From: Gabonibacter massiliensis
Lineage (GTDB): Bacteria; Bacteroidota; Bacteroidia; Bacteroidales; Marinifilaceae
Direction: 5' to 3'
DNA length: 64,000 bases
Assembly: GCA_001487125.1 (NCBI GenBank)
Contig: LN913013.1
Span: 1,467,110-1,531,109, forward strand
Part shown: positions 44,755 to 53,583 of the stretch, piece by piece
How the letters are laid out: every line of letters starts with the position of its first letter
Numbering within the stretch: position 1 is the first letter of the stretch
Position numbers and translations under genes: made by a program
Notes under the pieces: generated by a model
Database searches by the model: none
The model's input: only the letters and a program-made list of their open reading frames with translations
What the model was told of the DNA's origin: nothing

Positions 44755-44799
44755 ACGGATGAAAATCAGGCGATTTAAGCTTTCAAATCTCCTTGTTAT

Positions 44800-44828
44800 C
44801 AATCTCTTAATCACGAAATCAATGAATC
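44800..44828 (-). repeat. Copy of a dispersed GATT-rich intergenic repeat (between cydA and cydB)
   Basis: Read on the minus strand, this 29-base stretch agrees at 25 of 29 positions with 56260-56288 on the plus strand (GATTCA-TGATT--CGTGA--AAGAGATT pattern). It lies in the 90-base gap between cydA and cydB. Confidence 0.55.
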
Positions 44829-44844
44829 TTAAATTGAAAGAATT

Positions 44845-45957
44845 ATGGAATTTTTACAACATTATTGGTGGATTTTAATATCGTTACTCGGCGGATTGCT
44901 GGTATTCCTGTTATTCGTCCAAGGAGGACAAACCCTACTATACACGATAGCCAAAACAGAAGACGAACGAAATTTACTCGTCAATAGTCTTGGCCGGAAA
45001 TGGGAATTCACGTTCACGACCTTAGTCGTATTCGGAGGTGCTTTTTTTGCCAGTTTCCCTCTCTTCTATTCAACGAGTTTCGGCGGAGCTTATCTCGCAT
45101 GGATGGTCGTACTTTTCTGCTTCGTCATGCAAGCCGTCTCTTACGAATACCGTAGGAAAGCAGGTAATCTATTGGGAGAAAAAACATATAATGTCTTTTT
45201 GATCATTAATGGAGTCATCGGGACCATCTGTATCGGGGCGGTAGTAGGTTCCTTCTTCACGGGTAATCCCTTTTCATTGGGAGTGATGAATGACGTAACC
45301 TGGATGAGTCCTTGGCGAGGGATAGAAGTACTATTCAATATTGCCAATCTCTGTTTGGGATTCGCCATTTTTTTCTTGGCTCGCACTTTAGCAGCCCTCT
45401 ATTTTATTAATAATATCGACCATCCGACCATTTTCAACAGAAGCCGGAAACAAGTCCTTTATAATGCGGTCCCGTTTGTCGTGCTTTTGTTGGCGTTTCT
45501 TGCCATTATTTTATTAAGTAAAGGTTATGCCATCGCGGAAAACGGAGAGATCGTTCTCGTGCAATACAAATACTTCCATAATCTGATCGAGATGCCTGTC
45601 AACACGATCATTCTTTTGGTCGGAGTTGCAGGAGTCCTTTTCGGTATCGTCAAAACATTGTTCTCGGAGAAATGGAATAAAGGGATATGGTTCTCGGGCA
45701 TAGGAATCGTTTTGGCTGTAATTGCCCTGTTCATTCTGGCGGGTTTCAACAACACGGCTTTCTATCCGTCGTATACCGACCTAAACTCTTCCCTAACCAT
45801 ATATAAGGCCTCCTCATCCCATTATACGCTGAAAGCCATGTCATATGTCTCCCTGATATCGCCTTTCGTGATCGCGTATATTTTCTATGCTTGGAGAGCA
45901 TTGAATAAAAAACAGATCGATTTGAAAGATATACAGGAAGATCATCACGCGTATTAA
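44845..45957 (+). CDS. cydB: Cytochrome bd ubiquinol oxidase subunit II
   Basis: Second membrane subunit of the bd oxidase, structurally pairing with CydA. The 370-residue protein begins MEFLQHYWWILISLLGGLLVFLLFVQGGQTLLY, the CydB signature with the FVQGGQ segment, and contains about eight hydrophobic helices. It follows cydA by 90 bases in the same direction; the gap holds a repeat copy rather than a terminator. A 19-base inverted repeat follows the gene. Confidence 0.96.
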   Translation: MEFLQHYWWILISLLGGLLVFLLFVQGGQTLLYTIAKTEDERNLLVNSLGRKWEFTFTTLVVFGGAFFASFPLFYSTSFGGAYLAWMVVLFCFVMQAVSYEYRRKAGNLLGEKTYNVFLIINGVIGTICIGAVVGSFFTGNPFSLGVMNDVTWMSPWRGIEVLFNIANLCLGFAIFFLARTLAALYFINNIDHPTIFNRSRKQVLYNAVPFVVLLLAFLAIILLSKGYAIAENGEIVLVQYKYFHNLIEMPVNTIILLVGVAGVLFGIVKTLFSEKWNKGIWFSGIGIVLAVIALFILAGFNNTAFYPSYTDLNSSLTIYKASSSHYTLKAMSYVSLISPFVIAYIFYAWRALNKKQIDLKDIQEDHHAY

Positions 45958-45964
45958 TCTTTGC

Positions 45965-46019
45965 AAATTGTAGATTGTAAATCTAAAAAAATTGGTATTC
46001 GATTTACAATCTACAATTT
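45965..46019. repeat. Perfect 19-base inverted repeat after cydB
   Basis: AAATTGTAGATTGTAAATC (45965-45983) and its exact reverse complement (46001-46019) are separated by 17 bases. It would form a stable hairpin between the convergent cydB and PurF-like genes, but there is no T-run. A related word (AATTGTATATTGTAAATT) occurs at 56298-56315, so it belongs to a dispersed family. Confidence 0.75.
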
Positions 46020-46064
46020 ACAATCTAAAATCGCCAATCCTTTTAATCATTGAATAATTATAGA

Positions 46065-47480
46065 TTACAGATACGACGAATTGTCCCAGCAATGCGTGCA
46101 AAGATCCTCTTTCGGAATGCCGATGGCTTTTACCAGATCATCCAAACGCTGGAACTTCAACGAATCCAATCCCAAATGTTGTGCCATCACCTCCAGCATC
46201 TTTTTATATTGCACCGAATCGGGATCGGTATAAGGTTTCAGAATCTCTTCCGTCAGATCGGAGGTTCCCTCCAGATCGCGGATTACCCGACGGGTAAACA
46301 AATCGAAATTTGAGCGGGAAGATGAAAAATTCAGAAAGACACAAGGGTAAACCAACGGAGGACAAGCGATCCGCATATGTATCTCTTTCACCCCGCATTC
46401 CCGCAATTTGACGACATTATCCTTCAACTGAGTGCCGCGAACAATAGAGTCATCCAAAAATAAAATCCTGGCTCCTTTTGTAAAAGCCTCATTCGGCAAC
46501 AATTTCATCTTAGCGACCAAATCCCGCATACTTTGATTTTGCGGCATAAAACTACGCGGCCACGTGGGCGTGTATTTCACGAAAGGACGCTTGTACGGAA
46601 TCTTCCGGGCATTGGAATAACCTATGGCATGGCCTACTCCGGAATCAGGAATACCTGCCGCAAAATCTACCTCCACGTTATCATGCGCGGCAATAGCGGC
46701 CCCGCAACGATAACGGGCATCCTCCACGTTAATTCCCTCGTAATATGAAGAGGGATAGCCGTAGTATACCCAAAGAAAAGAACAAATCTGTTTCCTGCAA
46801 CCCGGTGTTGTCACCTGAGTAATACCGTCCCGACTGATTTGTATCGCTTCCTTAGGTTCTAAATCCCGTACAATCGTGTAACCTAAATTGGTAAAAGAAG
46901 AACTTTCACTCGCCACCACATAACCGTTATCGTTCTTTCCCAAAATAATCGGGGTACGACCATACTTATCCCGGGCGGCATAAATTCCGGTTTCCGTCAA
47001 AATCAAAAAAGAACAGGACCCCTTTACCCGGCTATACACGTTCTCAATTCCTTCTTTGAACGTGTTTCCCGTATTAATAAGCATGGCCACCGCTTCCGTT
47101 TGGTTGACGGTAGAGCTCGAAAGCTCTGCAAAATGCTTCTTTTCACTCAAAAAACATTTTTCAATCTCATCCAAATTATCTATCCTCCCCACAACTACAA
47201 CGGAAAAACGTCCCAAATGGGAAATCACCGTAATCGGCTGAGATTCCATATCGCTAATTACCCCGATCCCCAAAGAAGAACCCTTGAATTTATCCAACTC
47301 CGGTTCGAACTTATTCCGGAAATAAGCACTTTCCAAACTATGGATAGAACGGGTAAACTCCTGCCCGTTGTAAAAAGCCATTCCGGCTCTCTTCGTTCCT
47401 AAATGAGAATGATAGTCCGTGCCGTAAAAAACATCAGCAACACACTCTTTGCGAGAAACGCACCCAAAAAATCCACTCAT
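46065..47480 (-). CDS. PurF-like amidophosphoribosyltransferase paralogue lacking the nucleophilic Cys2
   Basis: A 471-residue protein with the PurF layout: an N-terminal glutaminase-type (Ntn) domain and a C-terminal PRPP-binding domain with ILFLDDSIVRGT (339-350). The start MSGFFGCVS has Ser2 in place of the catalytic Cys2 of MCGxxG, and the usual HNGN substrate loop is replaced by VGRIDN. Four cysteines sit where Bacillus-type PurF binds its [4Fe-4S] cluster: Cys233, Cys380, Cys461 and Cys464. So the cluster site and PRPP site are kept but glutamine hydrolysis is doubtful. It may use ammonia or have another role. It is not linked to other pur genes here. Confidence 0.85.
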   Translation of the reverse strand: MSGFFGCVSRKECVADVFYGTDYHSHLGTKRAGMAFYNGQEFTRSIHSLESAYFRNKFEPELDKFKGSSLGIGVISDMESQPITVISHLGRFSVVVVGRIDNLDEIEKCFLSEKKHFAELSSSTVNQTEAVAMLINTGNTFKEGIENVYSRVKGSCSFLILTETGIYAARDKYGRTPIILGKNDNGYVVASESSSFTNLGYTIVRDLEPKEAIQISRDGITQVTTPGCRKQICSFLWVYYGYPSSYYEGINVEDARYRCGAAIAAHDNVEVDFAAGIPDSGVGHAIGYSNARKIPYKRPFVKYTPTWPRSFMPQNQSMRDLVAKMKLLPNEAFTKGARILFLDDSIVRGTQLKDNVVKLRECGVKEIHMRIACPPLVYPCVFLNFSSSRSNFDLFTRRVIRDLEGTSDLTEEILKPYTDPDSVQYKKMLEVMAQHLGLDSLKFQRLDDLVKAIGIPKEDLCTHCWDNSSYL

Positions 47481-47555
47481 AAATTATCGTCATAAATTAA
47501 TTCGTACGCAAAAATATAATAATTTTCGAAGAGAAAATAAGATTGCGATAAAAGA

Positions 47556-47590
47556 AAAAGCCGTTCTGGTTTTTGTCCCGAACGGCTTTT
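47556..47590 (-). terminator. Terminator of the SulP transporter gene
   Basis: On the minus strand AAAAGCCGTTC / GAACGGCTTTT (47580-47590 with 47556-47566) is followed by TCTTTT, 3 bases after the stop codon at 47594. Confidence 0.87.
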
Positions 47591-47593
47591 CCG

Positions 47594-49243
47594 TTATTTT
47601 GCCTCAACCATTGCAAGAGCGGCTTTCAGAGCAAGATCAAATTTAGGATAAATTTGTTCTTCCCCTATCTGCCGTCCGATACCGTTTTTAAGTAAATCTT
47701 TTCTTACCTGCTCATTTACCCCGGACAATATAATCCGTGTTCCCTCTTTCGTCAGTTGAGATATCGTTTCCGTTAAATTTTTCAATGCAGTCGTATCCAC
47801 GAAAGGCACATGCCTCATCCGGATAATCAATACCTGATAACGGACTCCCATCATCCGGATCGTCTCACAATAAGTCTTGGCCGAACCGAAAAAGAACGGG
47901 CCGCTAATCTCGTATATCCCTACACCGGAAGGAATATCTTTATAATTCTCCAAAACATCCTGATCCATATTTCCCGTTCCGGTAATATCCCTCGGGGCAT
48001 TATCAGCCATACGCTTCATAAACAACAAGGCCGCTAAAACCACACCGATCTCGATGGCAACGGTCAGATCGACCAAAACAGTTAAAAAGAAGGTTACCAA
48101 AAGTATGACTATATCGAAATAGGAGGCTTTCAATACGGAACGGAAAGACCGCCACTCACTCATATTATAAGAAACGACAATTAATATTCCCGCCAAACAA
48201 GACATCGGAATCAAAGAGGCCCACTTTCCGAAAAAAAGCATGATCAATAGTAAAACCACTGCATGTATCATCCCCGCCACCGGAGTCCGTCCCCCGTTTT
48301 TCACATTGGTAGCCGTACGGGCAATAGCACCCGTGGCCGGGATGCCCCCGAACAGAGGAGCCACGATATTGGCCGCCCCTTGGGCGATCAATTCCGTATT
48401 GGATCGGTGATGTCCCCCGATCATACCGTCGGCCACCACGGCCGAAAGCAACGATTCAATAGCTCCCAAAATAGCGATCGTAAAAGCCGGTTGCACGTAA
48501 TGAGCCAAATTAGCGAAATCCAATGAAGGAATCGTCGGGGCAAAGTTACAAGAAATCTCGCCATACAAGGTTCCGATTGTCGTCACCGGAAGAGAAAAAA
48601 TGACGACCACAGGTGTAACGAGCAGTATAGCCACAAAAGAACCCGGAATTTTAGTAGTCAATTTCGGCATGTATACCGCTATTAAAACGGTCACGACCGT
48701 TATGATGACAGCATACCAGTTGATCGTATGTATATGATCGATATAACAGGCCCATTTCCCGACAAAACCGCTCGGAACATCCGTTAATGTAAGTCCCAAA
48801 GCATTGGATATCTGGGTCGAAAAAATAACCACCGCAATACCGGAAGTAAAACCGACAATCAACGGATGAGGTATAAATTTAAGCAGCGTCCCCAGCCGCA
48901 ACATCCCGAACCCGATCATAATGATTCCGGCCAACATGGTGGCAATAATCATCCCGTCCATACCGTAATCATTCACGATGCCGTAAACGATCACGATGAA
49001 TGCACCCGTCGGTCCCCCGATTTGTACCCGGCTACCACCCAAGAACGAAATAATAAATCCAGCGATAATGGCAGTCATCACCCCCTTTTCCGGAGAAACA
49101 CCGGAAGCCACGGCAAAAGCGATGGCTAACGGCAAAGCCACAATCCCGACAACAATACCCGCTAAAACATCTTTCGACAAGTTCTTTTTGACAGAACCAT
49201 CTTTAATCAATCCGAATAATTTCGGATCAAACACTTTTTCCAT
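47594..49243 (-). CDS. SulP family anion transporter with STAS domain
   Basis: A 549-residue inner-membrane transporter of the SLC26/SulP family, importing sulfate, bicarbonate or a similar anion. The transmembrane part (about residues 25-420) has the family motifs LPLAIAFAVASGVSPEKG, GGSRVQIGGPTGAFIVIV and GGIPATGAIARTATNVKNGGRTP; the C-terminal STAS domain (about 440-545) contains IRMRHVPFVDTTALKNL. The ion cannot be decided from sequence. It is transcribed alone, upstream of the PurF-like gene. Confidence 0.93.
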   Translation of the reverse strand: MEKVFDPKLFGLIKDGSVKKNLSKDVLAGIVVGIVALPLAIAFAVASGVSPEKGVMTAIIAGFIISFLGGSRVQIGGPTGAFIVIVYGIVNDYGMDGMIIATMLAGIIMIGFGMLRLGTLLKFIPHPLIVGFTSGIAVVIFSTQISNALGLTLTDVPSGFVGKWACYIDHIHTINWYAVIITVVTVLIAVYMPKLTTKIPGSFVAILLVTPVVVIFSLPVTTIGTLYGEISCNFAPTIPSLDFANLAHYVQPAFTIAILGAIESLLSAVVADGMIGGHHRSNTELIAQGAANIVAPLFGGIPATGAIARTATNVKNGGRTPVAGMIHAVVLLLIMLFFGKWASLIPMSCLAGILIVVSYNMSEWRSFRSVLKASYFDIVILLVTFFLTVLVDLTVAIEIGVVLAALLFMKRMADNAPRDITGTGNMDQDVLENYKDIPSGVGIYEISGPFFFGSAKTYCETIRMMGVRYQVLIIRMRHVPFVDTTALKNLTETISQLTKEGTRIILSGVNEQVRKDLLKNGIGRQIGEEQIYPKFDLALKAALAMVEAK

Positions 49244-49325
49244 ATCAAATACCCTTTAATAAAAACGCACAAAGGTAAAAAAATAAATACATTTGAAGGT
49301 ATTTGAAATAAAGAATCATAAAAAT

Positions 49326-49357
49326 CCGAAGAGAAGCCTTTTACAGCTTCTCTTCGG
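49326..49357 (-). terminator. Terminator of the thioredoxin gene
   Basis: A perfect 12-base-pair stem CCGAAGAGAAGC / GCTTCTCTTCGG (49346-49357 with 49326-49337) is followed on the minus strand by ATTTTTATG. Confidence 0.87.
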
Positions 49358-49396
49358 GATCTTCGGTATAATGTAACAAATAAATCTTCTAAGTTA

Positions 49397-49750
49397 TTAT
49401 AAATTAAAAACTTTCTGAAACAACTCCTTAAACTGAGCTTTCGACATCGCACCGCTCGCCACTTGAGGTTGAGCATCCACCGGAACGAACATCAACGTCG
49501 GAATACTGCGAATATTAAAAGCAGCGGCCAATTCATTCTCAATATCACTATCTACCTTATAAAAATCTATCTTATCCTTGTACTCCTCCTGCAATTCGTC
49601 CAATATCGGGGCTATAGCCTTACAAGGTCCGCACCAGGTTGCGTAAAAATCAACCAAAACAGGGTGCTTTCCTTTAAACTCATACGCTTCTTTATTTTGA
49701 TAATCAAACACTTTTTGTTTAAAACTATCCTTTGTCAAATGCTCTATCAT
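49397..49750 (-). CDS. trxA: Thioredoxin
   Basis: A 117-residue cytoplasmic disulfide reductase with the active site ATWCGPCKAIAP and the cis-proline loop IRSIPTLMF. There is no signal peptide. A short N-terminal extension (EHLTKDSFKQKVFDYQNKEAYEFKG) precedes the standard fold. It is monocistronic with a strong terminator. Confidence 0.95.
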   Translation of the reverse strand: MIEHLTKDSFKQKVFDYQNKEAYEFKGKHPVLVDFYATWCGPCKAIAPILDELQEEYKDKIDFYKVDSDIENELAAAFNIRSIPTLMFVPVDAQPQVASGAMSKAQFKELFQKVFNL

Positions 49751-49864
49751 ATCCCTCTGTTTTTAAATACATGATCTATTCTCTACAAATGATACGTTTC
49801 CCTGCCAAAATTGTTACCTTTATTTTATTTTTGCCTTCTAAAAACACTCTTTAAAACAAACGTT

Positions 49865-50239
49865 ATGAAAATCTTGGGAAATATTATTTGGATCGTTTTC
49901 GGCGGATTGGTTATCGCGTTGGAATATTTTACCTCAAGCGTAATACTTTTTATCACCATCATCGGAATTCCTTTCGGGCTGCAAACCCTTAAATTAGGCG
50001 TATTGGCCCTCTGGCCATTCGGTAGTCAAGTTATAGACATTCCCCATAGTAACGGATGCCTGTCCCTTCTCATGAATATCATTTGGTTTTTCATCGGCGG
50101 CATATGGATATGCCTTTCACATCTTTGTTGGGGCATTGTTTTTTGTTTAACGATTATCGGTATACCTTTCGGGTTACAACATTTCAAATTGGCCGGATTA
50201 GCACTTTCCCCCTTCGGTCACGAAATTATAAACAAGTAA
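49865..50239 (+). CDS. yccF: YccF-family inner-membrane protein
   Basis: A 124-residue membrane protein made of two similar halves: GNIIWIVFGG...IIGIPFGLQTLKLGVLALWPFG (residues 4-60) and NIIWFFIGG...IIGIPFGLQHFKLAGLALSPFG (about 70-120). The repeated IGIPFG(L)Q motif identifies the YccF domain family, whose function is unknown. The start at 49865 gives the conserved MKILGNIIW beginning. A TATTTTTG -7 box lies at 49826-49833. Confidence 0.92.
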   Translation: MKILGNIIWIVFGGLVIALEYFTSSVILFITIIGIPFGLQTLKLGVLALWPFGSQVIDIPHSNGCLSLLMNIIWFFIGGIWICLSHLCWGIVFCLTIIGIPFGLQHFKLAGLALSPFGHEIINK

Positions 50240-50242
50240 AAA

Positions 50243-50267
50243 AGGGATTGCCCTACAAGCAATCCCT
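50243..50267 (-). terminator. Terminator between yccF and the TlpA-like gene
   Basis: AGGGATTGC / GCAATCCCT (50243-50251 with 50259-50267) has TTTTTT directly after it on the minus strand, 44 bases beyond the stop of the TlpA-like gene; it may also stop yccF transcripts. Confidence 0.75.
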
Positions 50268-50311
50268 CCATAAAAACAAAGCCCATTTTGATACATCCCA
50301 AAGGCTTCTTT

Positions 50312-50818
50312 CTATTTTATTCCTTTCAAAGCTTCCAAAGTTTTCAATGTTGCCGGATCAGAAGGACGAGTCATATCGAGATTCAATATTTTCCCCTCCT
50401 TATCCAACAGGATAAAACGAGGGATCGTCCGTACCCGATAAGCATTCATAAAAGCCCGGTCGCCACCTGTATGCAACTGAATACCGCCTAACTTCTGATC
50501 TTTCACCATCTTTTCCCAATCCGCTTTATTCTGATCGCATGAGATACTCACGAAAACAATATTCTTATCATGCATCTTTTTCTCCAACTCTTTCAAATGC
50601 GGCAACTCCTGTCGGCAAGGCGGACACCAAGTAGCCCAAATATCAATGTAAACATACTTGCCCTTCAAATCACTCAAAGAAACCTCTTTTCCATTGATAT
50701 CATAGTATTTGAACACGGGAGAGACATCTCCTGCCTTCAACTCTTTTTTCTCTTGAGCCCCGACCGTAGTGAAAAACAAACATGCACATAAACATGCCAA
50801 TAAATATCTCAATGCCAT
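50312..50818 (-). CDS. TlpA-family periplasmic thioredoxin-like protein
   Basis: A 168-residue exported thiol-disulfide protein. A signal peptide (residues 1-21, YLLACLCACLFFTTVGAQ) is followed by the TlpA/ResA fold with VYIDIWATWCPPCRQELP (active site WCPPC) and cis-Pro RTIPRFILLD. It is expected to reduce cysteines in exported proteins or in heme ligation. The lipocalin gene lies 118 bases upstream on the same strand; co-transcription is unproven. Confidence 0.92.
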   Translation of the reverse strand: MALRYLLACLCACLFFTTVGAQEKKELKAGDVSPVFKYYDINGKEVSLSDLKGKYVYIDIWATWCPPCRQELPHLKELEKKMHDKNIVFVSISCDQNKADWEKMVKDQKLGGIQLHTGGDRAFMNAYRVRTIPRFILLDKEGKILNLDMTRPSDPATLKTLEALKGIK

Positions 50819-50936
50819 ACTTTTCTATTTTAGCGTTTTAAAATGATAGTCAAATTTAAATCATTTACGGCAAAAACCGATCACATTCAACGGATTTAAG
50901 ATAGATTTAATACTTCCGTTTCTCGTTGAAGTTCTC

Positions 50937-51419
50937 TTACTGGTTGATATAGATGAGCTTCCCCGTATCATAGCCGCGATTCACCGCCTTCGTCAACAAT
51001 TTTTTAAGCTTATTATCAGGCAATTTCGGGGTCCGACTCAAAATCCATAAATACTTGTCGGAAGAGCTTCCGATCAAAACAGAGGAGTACTCCTCGTCTA
51101 ACTCCAAAATAAAATAATCGGAATAAAAAAACCAGAAAAAAGAGACTTTTAACTTTCCGGGTTCATCCGGATCCGGCATCTTGGCCTTTCCCCGGGCTTC
51201 ATGCAACCGTCCGTCCTTATAACCGCTGTTTATAACCTCGATTTTTCCATCGTCACATAAAGAATAAACCGCCGTCACCCGATCCAATCCCCGTTCGAAA
51301 CGATGATCAAAACGGGCTATTTCATACCACTTACCCATGTAACGAGTCAATTCCAGCTCTTTTACCACATGCGTATCCACTTTAGGGTATTTTCCATTGT
51401 TTTCTACACGATATGTCAT
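50937..51419 (-). CDS. Lipocalin family protein without export signal
   Basis: A 160-residue lipocalin related to Blc: the signature GKWYEIARFDHRFERGLDRVTAVYS near residues 29-50, the AKMPDPDEPGKLKVSFF strand pair and LWILSRTP are typical. Bacterial Blc proteins are usually outer-membrane lipoproteins, but this one begins MTYRVENNGKYPKVDTH, with neither a hydrophobic signal nor a lipobox, and no alternative in-frame start supplies one. It may be cytoplasmic. It probably binds a hydrophobic ligand such as a fatty acid. Confidence 0.9.
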   Translation of the reverse strand: MTYRVENNGKYPKVDTHVVKELELTRYMGKWYEIARFDHRFERGLDRVTAVYSLCDDGKIEVINSGYKDGRLHEARGKAKMPDPDEPGKLKVSFFWFFYSDYFILELDEEYSSVLIGSSSDKYLWILSRTPKLPDNKLKKLLTKAVNRGYDTGKLIYINQ

Positions 51420-51479
51420 AATCCGCGTTATTTAATATGTACGAATTATAACGCAAGATGCCATCCCTTGGTTACCGAA

Positions 51480-53567
51480 CTATTTTTTATCAATCACTAT
51501 TTTACAAAATTCATCCAAACGAAGAGTTCCGCTGAACGCATTACCCTCAGCGTCTTTAAAACCGGACAACACCCCGGTTTTACCTTTTAGCACTATGGAC
51601 TCCACCTGTTTTTGGGTTATTTTTTTCCCTTGAATCTCCATCGGTATCAGGAAATCACAGGATTTTTTATAGAGAGAACATCCCCAAGCTGTACGTCCCT
51701 TAATAATCTCACCACTACCGCATTTGGGACATTTCAAAACAAGTGGGATCTGTTCCTTTACGGGCTTCCCGGCCACTTTCTCTTCTTCTGTCTCCACGGC
51801 AATCGCTTTCCGGCGAGCGCACTTCACCTCATGGATAACCTCGTTGACCATCACCTTTAACTCCTCCATGAAATCCGTAACACGATAAGATCCCTCTTCG
51901 ATCATCCGAAGTTTCTTCTCCCATTGTCCGGTCAATTCGGCGGATTTCAACAGTCCGTTCTGGATCGTATCGATCAGTTCGATTCCCGTAAGCGTAGCTA
52001 CCAACCGCTTTTTATCTTTCCGGATATAACGGCGTTTCAACAAGGTTTCTATAATACCGGCCCGGGTTGAAGGGCGTCCTATTCCGTTTTCCTTCATCAA
52101 ATCTCTCAGCTCCTCGTCTTCGACCTGTTTCCCCGCTGTCTCCATAGCCCGCAACAAATCCGCTTCGGTAAAGTATTTCGGCGGTTGCGTCTCTTTTTCC
52201 TGTAGTTCCGGATGATGGACTCCCCGTTCCCCCACTTCATATGCAGGCAAAACATTTTCATCACTCTGCTTATTGGAAGCTGTCGGAAAAAGCACTCTCC
52301 AAGCGGGAACCACAATCTGTTTGCCCGTGGCCTTAAACTCATGCTCTCCCACAACTGCCATCACCGTTGTATTGGCCACCTCACAATCCGGATAAAAAAC
52401 GGCAATAAAACGACGGGCAACCAGATCAAATACCCGTTTCTCATCGGGAGTCATATCGTAACTGAATACGCCGGTAGGGATAATAGCATGGTGATCCGTG
52501 ATCTTTTTATCATTAAAGACTTTCCCCGATTTTCGAATCCTCCCTCCGCTTAATATCGGTTGTATCACTGACTCGTAAGGCTTCAGTCCCATCAATATAG
52601 CGGGCACTTTAGGATAGATATCGTTAGGTAAAAAATTGGTGTCCACGCGAGGGTAAGTCGTTAATTTTTTCTCGTAAAGCGATTGAATGATTTTTAACGT
52701 GGCATCCGCGGAGAATGCGAATTTACGATTACACTCCACCTGCAATAAGGTGAGATCGAACAATTTCGGCGGATGCTCCATTGCTTTTTTCCGTTCCACG
52801 CTCGCAATTTCCAACTCCAACGGCTCTATCTCCTTCAAAAAAGCCTCAGCTTGGGATTTATCCGTAAACCGTCCTTTCGTGTTGGCGAACCATCCCCCTC
52901 TGTAATCCGTACGTACCTCCCAGTAGGTTTCGGGTTTAAACCGCTCAATCGCCTTCTGGCGCTCCACGATCAAAGCCAAGGTAGGAGTCTGGACCCGGCC
53001 GATCGAGAAAACCCCTTTACCGTCTCCATATTTTAACGTGTAGGCCCGGGTCGCGTTCATTCCCAACAACCAGTCTCCGATCGCTCTTGCCGATCCGGCA
53101 GCATATAACGTATCGAAATCGGCAGCATCCATTAATTTCTCAAACCCTTCCCGAATGGCCTCTTCCGTTAAAGAAGAGATCCACAACCGTTTCATCGGAA
53201 CCCCGCATTTGGCTTTCGTCAATACCCAACGTTGAATCAACTCTCCCTCCTGCCCGGCATCCCCGCAATTAATGACCATTTCGGCCTTCCCCACCAACTC
53301 TTCAATAACGGCAAATTGTTTCTTGATACCCTCGTCCTCTATCAACTTAATCCGAAACGTCGAAGGGATCATCGGCAAATAAGTCATATTCCACTGCTTC
53401 CATTTGTCCGTGTACTCATGCGGTTCCTGCAAAGAACAAAGGTGTCCGAACGTCCAAGTCACACAATAGTCATTCCCTTCGAAATAACCGTTTCGACGTA
53501 CTTTCGCTCCCAACACGGTAGCAATCTCCTTTGCGACACTGGGTTTTTCCGCTATACAAAGCTTCAT
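51480..53567 (-). CDS. topB: DNA topoisomerase III
   Basis: Type IA topoisomerase that relaxes and decatenates DNA by single-strand passage. The 695-residue protein starts with the Toprim strand MKLCIAEKPSVAKEIA (Glu7) and has INCGDAGQEGE (Asp103, Glu107), the SIGRVQTPTLALIVERQ segment and the active-site tyrosine in TTYPRVDTNFLP (Tyr305). A zinc-ribbon-like end (CPKCGSGEIIKGRTAWGC) follows. It is 16 bases after the porin gene and probably transcribed with it. Second TopB copies occur on mobile elements in Bacteroidales, but no mobility genes are present here. Confidence 0.95.
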   Translation of the reverse strand: MKLCIAEKPSVAKEIATVLGAKVRRNGYFEGNDYCVTWTFGHLCSLQEPHEYTDKWKQWNMTYLPMIPSTFRIKLIEDEGIKKQFAVIEELVGKAEMVINCGDAGQEGELIQRWVLTKAKCGVPMKRLWISSLTEEAIREGFEKLMDAADFDTLYAAGSARAIGDWLLGMNATRAYTLKYGDGKGVFSIGRVQTPTLALIVERQKAIERFKPETYWEVRTDYRGGWFANTKGRFTDKSQAEAFLKEIEPLELEIASVERKKAMEHPPKLFDLTLLQVECNRKFAFSADATLKIIQSLYEKKLTTYPRVDTNFLPNDIYPKVPAILMGLKPYESVIQPILSGGRIRKSGKVFNDKKITDHHAIIPTGVFSYDMTPDEKRVFDLVARRFIAVFYPDCEVANTTVMAVVGEHEFKATGKQIVVPAWRVLFPTASNKQSDENVLPAYEVGERGVHHPELQEKETQPPKYFTEADLLRAMETAGKQVEDEELRDLMKENGIGRPSTRAGIIETLLKRRYIRKDKKRLVATLTGIELIDTIQNGLLKSAELTGQWEKKLRMIEEGSYRVTDFMEELKVMVNEVIHEVKCARRKAIAVETEEEKVAGKPVKEQIPLVLKCPKCGSGEIIKGRTAWGCSLYKKSCDFLIPMEIQGKKITQKQVESIVLKGKTGVLSGFKDAEGNAFSGTLRLDEFCKIVIDKK

Positions 53568-53583
53568 GAAATAGGATTAAACA

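Noticed and set aside
51480-53567. topB as part of a conjugative element
   Set aside because: TopB is common on Bacteroidales mobile elements, but no tra, mob, integrase or toxin-antitoxin gene lies near; the neighbours are chromosomal-type genes.
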